Source: JADCGM01 sp943368345 (lineage in GTDB: Bacteria > Pseudomonadota > Alphaproteobacteria > Sphingomonadales > Sphingomonadaceae). Taken from it: a stretch of DNA of 64,000 nucleotides. Under the pieces are notes generated by a model. That model did not search any database. It was not told where the DNA came from and saw only the letters and a list, made by a program, of their open reading frames with translations. This document shows, one piece after another, positions 61,394 through 64,000 of this stretch. The stretch is from NCBI GenBank assembly GCA_943368345.1, contig CALRKY020000013.1, positions 1-64,000 of the forward strand. Direction: 5' to 3'. The position numbers were made by a program, and so were the translations under genes. Each line of letters begins with the position of its first letter. Position 1 is the first letter of the stretch.

Positions 61394-61396
61394 CCT

Positions 61397-62947
61397 GTGG
61401 GCCTAGGTCCCCGCCTCGATCTGCGGCAATCCCAACAGCTGGTCATGACGCCGCAGTTGCAGCAGGCGATCAAACTGCTGACGCTGACCAATCTCGAAAT
61501 CGAAGCCTATATGGCGGCCGAAATAGAGAAGAACCCGCTGCTCGAAGCGGCTGCTGATGATGGACCTGCCGACGCAGCCCCGGATTATGCCGATGAGAAT
61601 GACGGCGGCAATCTTGACTATGACGCACCGGAACCTGTTACCGCCGACCAATTGATGGCGACGGGTGACGCCATCACCGATTCACCACTCGACTGCGATT
61701 TCACCTCGGACAGTTTCCACGATGACAGCGGCTCTGACAGCATTGTCGACGGGGCCGGACAGGGACTGGACGGGGCGCTCGGGCTGAATGGGTCTGGCGC
61801 TGGCGCAGGTGGCGATCTGCCCACCGACGGGTTTGAATCTCTGCTGTCGGAGGCGCAGTCGCTGGCCGATGTGCTGGTCGAACAGGCGCAGCAGGCTCTT
61901 GATGGCAGTGATCTGGTCATCGCCCGCCACCTGATCGATCTGATCGACGAATCCGGATACTTGGTCGGCACGCTGGTGGATGTGGCGTTGCGGCTCGGGG
62001 TTGAGATTGAGCAGGTCGAGACCGTCCTGACGGTGGTGCAGGGGTTTGAACCAACCGGTGTTGGTGCACGGTCGCTCGGTGAATGTCTGGCGCTGCAGGC
62101 GCGTGAGGCAGACCGGTACGACCCGGCGATGGCAAAGCTGCTCGACAATCTTGAGACGCTCGCACGCGGGGATATGGCGACGTTGCGGCGCGTTTGCGGG
62201 GTTGATCAGGAGGACCTGACCGACATGATCCGCGAGCTCAGGGCCTATAATCCGAAGCCCGGACTGGTGCATGGCGGCGAGCGGACACAGTCAGTTGTGC
62301 CCGACATTTTCGTCGCACGGCTGCCGAAGGGTGGCTGGGCGGTGGAACTGAACTCGGCCACCCTGCCGCGACTGTTGGTCAACCGCAGCTATTATGCCGA
62401 GCTGGTCGGTAGGGCGACCGGCCGGGAGGCGAAAAACTATCTCTCCGAATGTCTGCAATCCGCCAACTGGCTGGCCAAGGCGCTGGATCAGCGGGCGCGG
62501 ACCATCGTGCGGGTGGCCACCGAGATTGTGCGCCAGCAGCAGGGGTTTTTCGATCACGGGGTGTCGCGGATGAAGCCGCTCAACCTTCGCGCGATTGCGG
62601 ATGCGATTTCTATGCACGAGTCGACCGTCAGCCGGGTGACCTCGAACAAGTATCTGTCCTGCGAGCGCGGGTTGTTTGAGCTGAAATATTTCTTCACCAG
62701 CGCCATTCAGGGCGCAGGAGACGAGGACGCAGTGTCGTCGGAAGCGGTCAAGACCCGGATACGGGCGCTGATCTCGGCGGAAACGGCCAACACGATATTC
62801 AGCGATGACAAGCTGGTGGACGTGCTCCGAGGTGAAGGCTTTGACATCGCCCGCCGGACTGTCGCCAAATACCGGGAAGCGCTGGGCCTTGGTTCCAGCG
62901 TCCAACGCCGCCGGGCGGCACTTCTGGATGGAAGCCGAACCGCTTGA
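61397..62947 (+). CDS. rpoN: RNA polymerase sigma-54 factor
   Basis: 516 residues, GTG start 4 bases after lptB. Region I is the glutamine-rich LRQSQQLVMTPQLQQAIKLL. An acidic region II spans about 50-140. The core-binding part and helix-turn-helix follow (MKPLNLRAIADAISMHESTV), and the RpoN box ARRTVAKYRE is at 485-494. It directs transcription from -24/-12 promoters, typically nitrogen genes; glnA/glnB/amt are in this window. Confidence 0.97.
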   Translation: MGLGPRLDLRQSQQLVMTPQLQQAIKLLTLTNLEIEAYMAAEIEKNPLLEAAADDGPADAAPDYADENDGGNLDYDAPEPVTADQLMATGDAITDSPLDCDFTSDSFHDDSGSDSIVDGAGQGLDGALGLNGSGAGAGGDLPTDGFESLLSEAQSLADVLVEQAQQALDGSDLVIARHLIDLIDESGYLVGTLVDVALRLGVEIEQVETVLTVVQGFEPTGVGARSLGECLALQAREADRYDPAMAKLLDNLETLARGDMATLRRVCGVDQEDLTDMIRELRAYNPKPGLVHGGERTQSVVPDIFVARLPKGGWAVELNSATLPRLLVNRSYYAELVGRATGREAKNYLSECLQSANWLAKALDQRARTIVRVATEIVRQQQGFFDHGVSRMKPLNLRAIADAISMHESTVSRVTSNKYLSCERGLFELKYFFTSAIQGAGDEDAVSSEAVKTRIRALISAETANTIFSDDKLVDVLRGEGFDIARRTVAKYREALGLGSSVQRRRAALLDGSRTA

Positions 62948-62990
62948 AGCTGATTGAAGGGGTCGGGCAGCGTTCGCAACGGAACACCAA

Positions 62991-63149
62991 ATGGCAGACG
63001 CCGCCGCCCAGGCGGAGGCCGACCAATCCCCGATCCCCGAAATCGCGCCCTTGTCGACGCCAGCTCCCGGCAATTATCTTCTGTTCGGACTTGGCGTCGC
63101 TGGGCTGGTCAGGCGAGCGTGGCGAGGAAGGCCGTCATATCGGCGCTGA
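62991..63149 (+). CDS. Possible 52-residue protein with a PEP-CTERM-like tail
   Basis: Reads MADAAAQAEADQSPIPEIAP, LSTPAPGNYLLFGLGVAGLV, RRAWRGRPSYRR. A Pro-rich stretch, a short hydrophobic helix and an arginine cluster resemble PEP-CTERM sorting signals (PEP..., LLGLGLAGL, RRR), but the PEP triplet is only approximated (PAP) and there is no signal peptide. The 3' end overlaps the convergent hydrolase gene. Ribosome site poor. Could be a remnant or chance frame. Confidence 0.2.
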   Translation: MADAAAQAEADQSPIPEIAPLSTPAPGNYLLFGLGVAGLVRRAWRGRPSYRR

Positions 63150-63879
63150 CCTTTTCAACCACCGGGCTGTGGAATAGCCAGTGCCCGACGCCCGGAAGTT
63201 CCCGGTAGTCCACTTGCCCCGCCAACTTGCGCGCCGTCCCACGGGCCGTGCCAACCGGCGTGATCCGATCCTGATCGCCGACCACCACCAGCGCGGGCAT
63301 GCGCAACCGGCCATAGTCGAGCCGTGTTCCATGGGCGGGGTCGGCCCAGGGCATCGCCATCTGGAACAACACCCGCCCCGAATCCCAGACGAGCGCATCG
63401 ACTTCGCGGTTGGCGATATCGGCAGGGACTTCATTGTAAATGCCCCACAACGCCCGGTCCCGGTCAATTTTTGTCGGCTTCTTCCACCAACCCGCCTTGG
63501 TCGTCACGCCGGACGTGGTGCGGAGCGGCGAAATCGCCAGCGCCCCGGTTTCCGCCGTCGGACCGGGTGACAGCAGGATCAGCGCCGATGGCTGGACCCG
63601 TTCGGCGACAAGCTGCGCCAGCATCGCCCCCATCGAATGGCCGACGAGCACGACCGGGCCGCCGATCCCGGCCATCTGGTCAATCAGGAAGCTCACATAG
63701 TCGCCAACCGAAATATCGGCCAACTGCGGCGGAGCGGGCGCGCGCGGATCAACATCATGCCACGGCAGGCAGGGGGCATAGGTCGCATGTCCTCGCGCCT
63801 CGAAATAGGCCCGCATCCCGCCCCAATGGGCCGGGGTGCCCCACATGCCGTGAATGAAGAACAGTGCGGGCACTGTCAT
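63109..63879 (-). CDS. Alpha/beta-fold hydrolase
   Basis: 256 residues. Begins PALFFIHGMWGTPAHWGGMR. The nucleophile Ser is in VVLVGHSMGAMLAQLVAERV; acid is in VVVGDQDRITPVG; His is in LPGVGHWLFHSP. No signal peptide. A lipase/esterase-like enzyme of unknown substrate. It follows a phosphotransacetylase-domain gene on the minus strand after only 13 bp, so probably co-transcribed. Confidence 0.87.
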   Translation of the reverse strand: MTVPALFFIHGMWGTPAHWGGMRAYFEARGHATYAPCLPWHDVDPRAPAPPQLADISVGDYVSFLIDQMAGIGGPVVLVGHSMGAMLAQLVAERVQPSALILLSPGPTAETGALAISPLRTTSGVTTKAGWWKKPTKIDRDRALWGIYNEVPADIANREVDALVWDSGRVLFQMAMPWADPAHGTRLDYGRLRMPALVVVGDQDRITPVGTARGTARKLAGQVDYRELPGVGHWLFHSPVVEKVSADMTAFLATLA

Positions 63880-63892
63880 CGCCTCTATCCCC

Positions 63893-64000
63893 TTATTTCA
63901 CCACGCCGGAGGCCGCGAGCACTGCCATTGTGACGATATCGGTTGCACCCGACGTCATCGGGACGATCTGGACCGGATGCGCCATGCCGACCAGCATCGG
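63893..64000 (-). CDS. C-terminus of a phosphotransacetylase-domain protein (gene runs off right edge)
   Basis: The minus strand from the right edge reads PMLVGMAHPVQIVPMTSGAT, DIVTMAVLAASGVVK and then stop. This matches the end of phosphate acetyl/butyryltransferase domains (LVGL.KPVQIV....SDIV..A..AA), found as Pta or at the C-terminus of NADP-malic enzymes. Only 35 residues are visible, so the two cannot be told apart. Confidence 0.7.
   Translation of the reverse strand, partial: PMLVGMAHPVQIVPMTSGATDIVTMAVLAASGVVK

Overview
The window reads as chromosomal DNA of a GC-rich alphaproteobacterium, most likely a sphingomonad (Sphingomonadales). This is inferred from gene order and protein style: dnaA beside rpsT, glnA-glnB, lptC-lptA-lptB-rpoN, cobA-DUF2849-cysI-DUF934-cysH, divergent mutM/ubiE, and alphaproteobacterial hbd/etfAB and M2/S9/M14 peptidases. 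No rRNA, CRISPR array, plasmid or prophage module was seen. One tRNA (His) is present.

Layout. 1-840 is a scrap zone: the end of an IS5-type transposase, a decapitated AT-rich sugar-transferase fragment and a minus-strand IS630-type transposase tail. 837-6864 holds a membrane diguanylate cyclase, asd, a decayed small gene, an alpha/beta hydrolase and an M2 lipoprotein dipeptidase. 7021-11875 is an archaic (Csu-type, spore-coat-U) chaperone-usher pilus cluster. It lies between the intact M2 peptidase gene and a 504-bp near-identical copy of that gene's 3' end (12087-12590). 12683-21358 carries an M24 aminopeptidase, an MHYT-PAS-GGDEF-EAL protein, oligopeptidase B, a small secreted protein and a YadA-like trimeric adhesin. 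21592-26257 is nitrogen metabolism: glnA, glnB, tRNA-His, an ammonium transporter and an amino-acid dehydrogenase. 26254-34781 has DUF454, a nitronate-monooxygenase-family enzyme, a PilZ protein, a 36-residue basic protein, an M14 carboxypeptidase, peroxiredoxin, DUF455, an M23 peptidase with a bactofilin, ErpA and exonuclease III. 34778-38925 has hbd, an SDR, etfA/etfB and phhB.

38980-40646 is the most interesting accessory piece: an orphan nuclease toxin followed by two overlapping paralogous YezG-like immunity genes. It is followed by a GIY-YIG gene broken by an amber codon among REP-like palindromes (40711-41234). The rest is core: DUF1508, HSD10-type SDR, EamA transporter, dnaA, rpsT, enoyl-CoA hydratase, mutM, ubiE, ubiB, coaBC, dut, a MoeB/ThiF enzyme, a DsrE protein, the siroheme/sulfite-reduction operon (52209-56893), ZntB, TerC, an RNase D-like exonuclease, lptC-lptA-lptB, rpoN, a hydrolase and the end of a phosphotransacetylase-domain gene running off the right edge.

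How the parts fit together. Two c-di-GMP turnover proteins and a PilZ receptor share the window with two surface adhesion systems (Csu-type pili and a YadA adhesin), which suggests, but does not prove, a surface-attachment theme. Nitrogen assimilation (glnA/glnB/amt, with rpoN further along) and sulfate assimilation (APS reductase, sulfite reductase, siroheme synthesis) form coherent pathways. Many plus-strand genes from 47126 to 62947 overlap by 1-14 nt and look like long co-transcribed runs.
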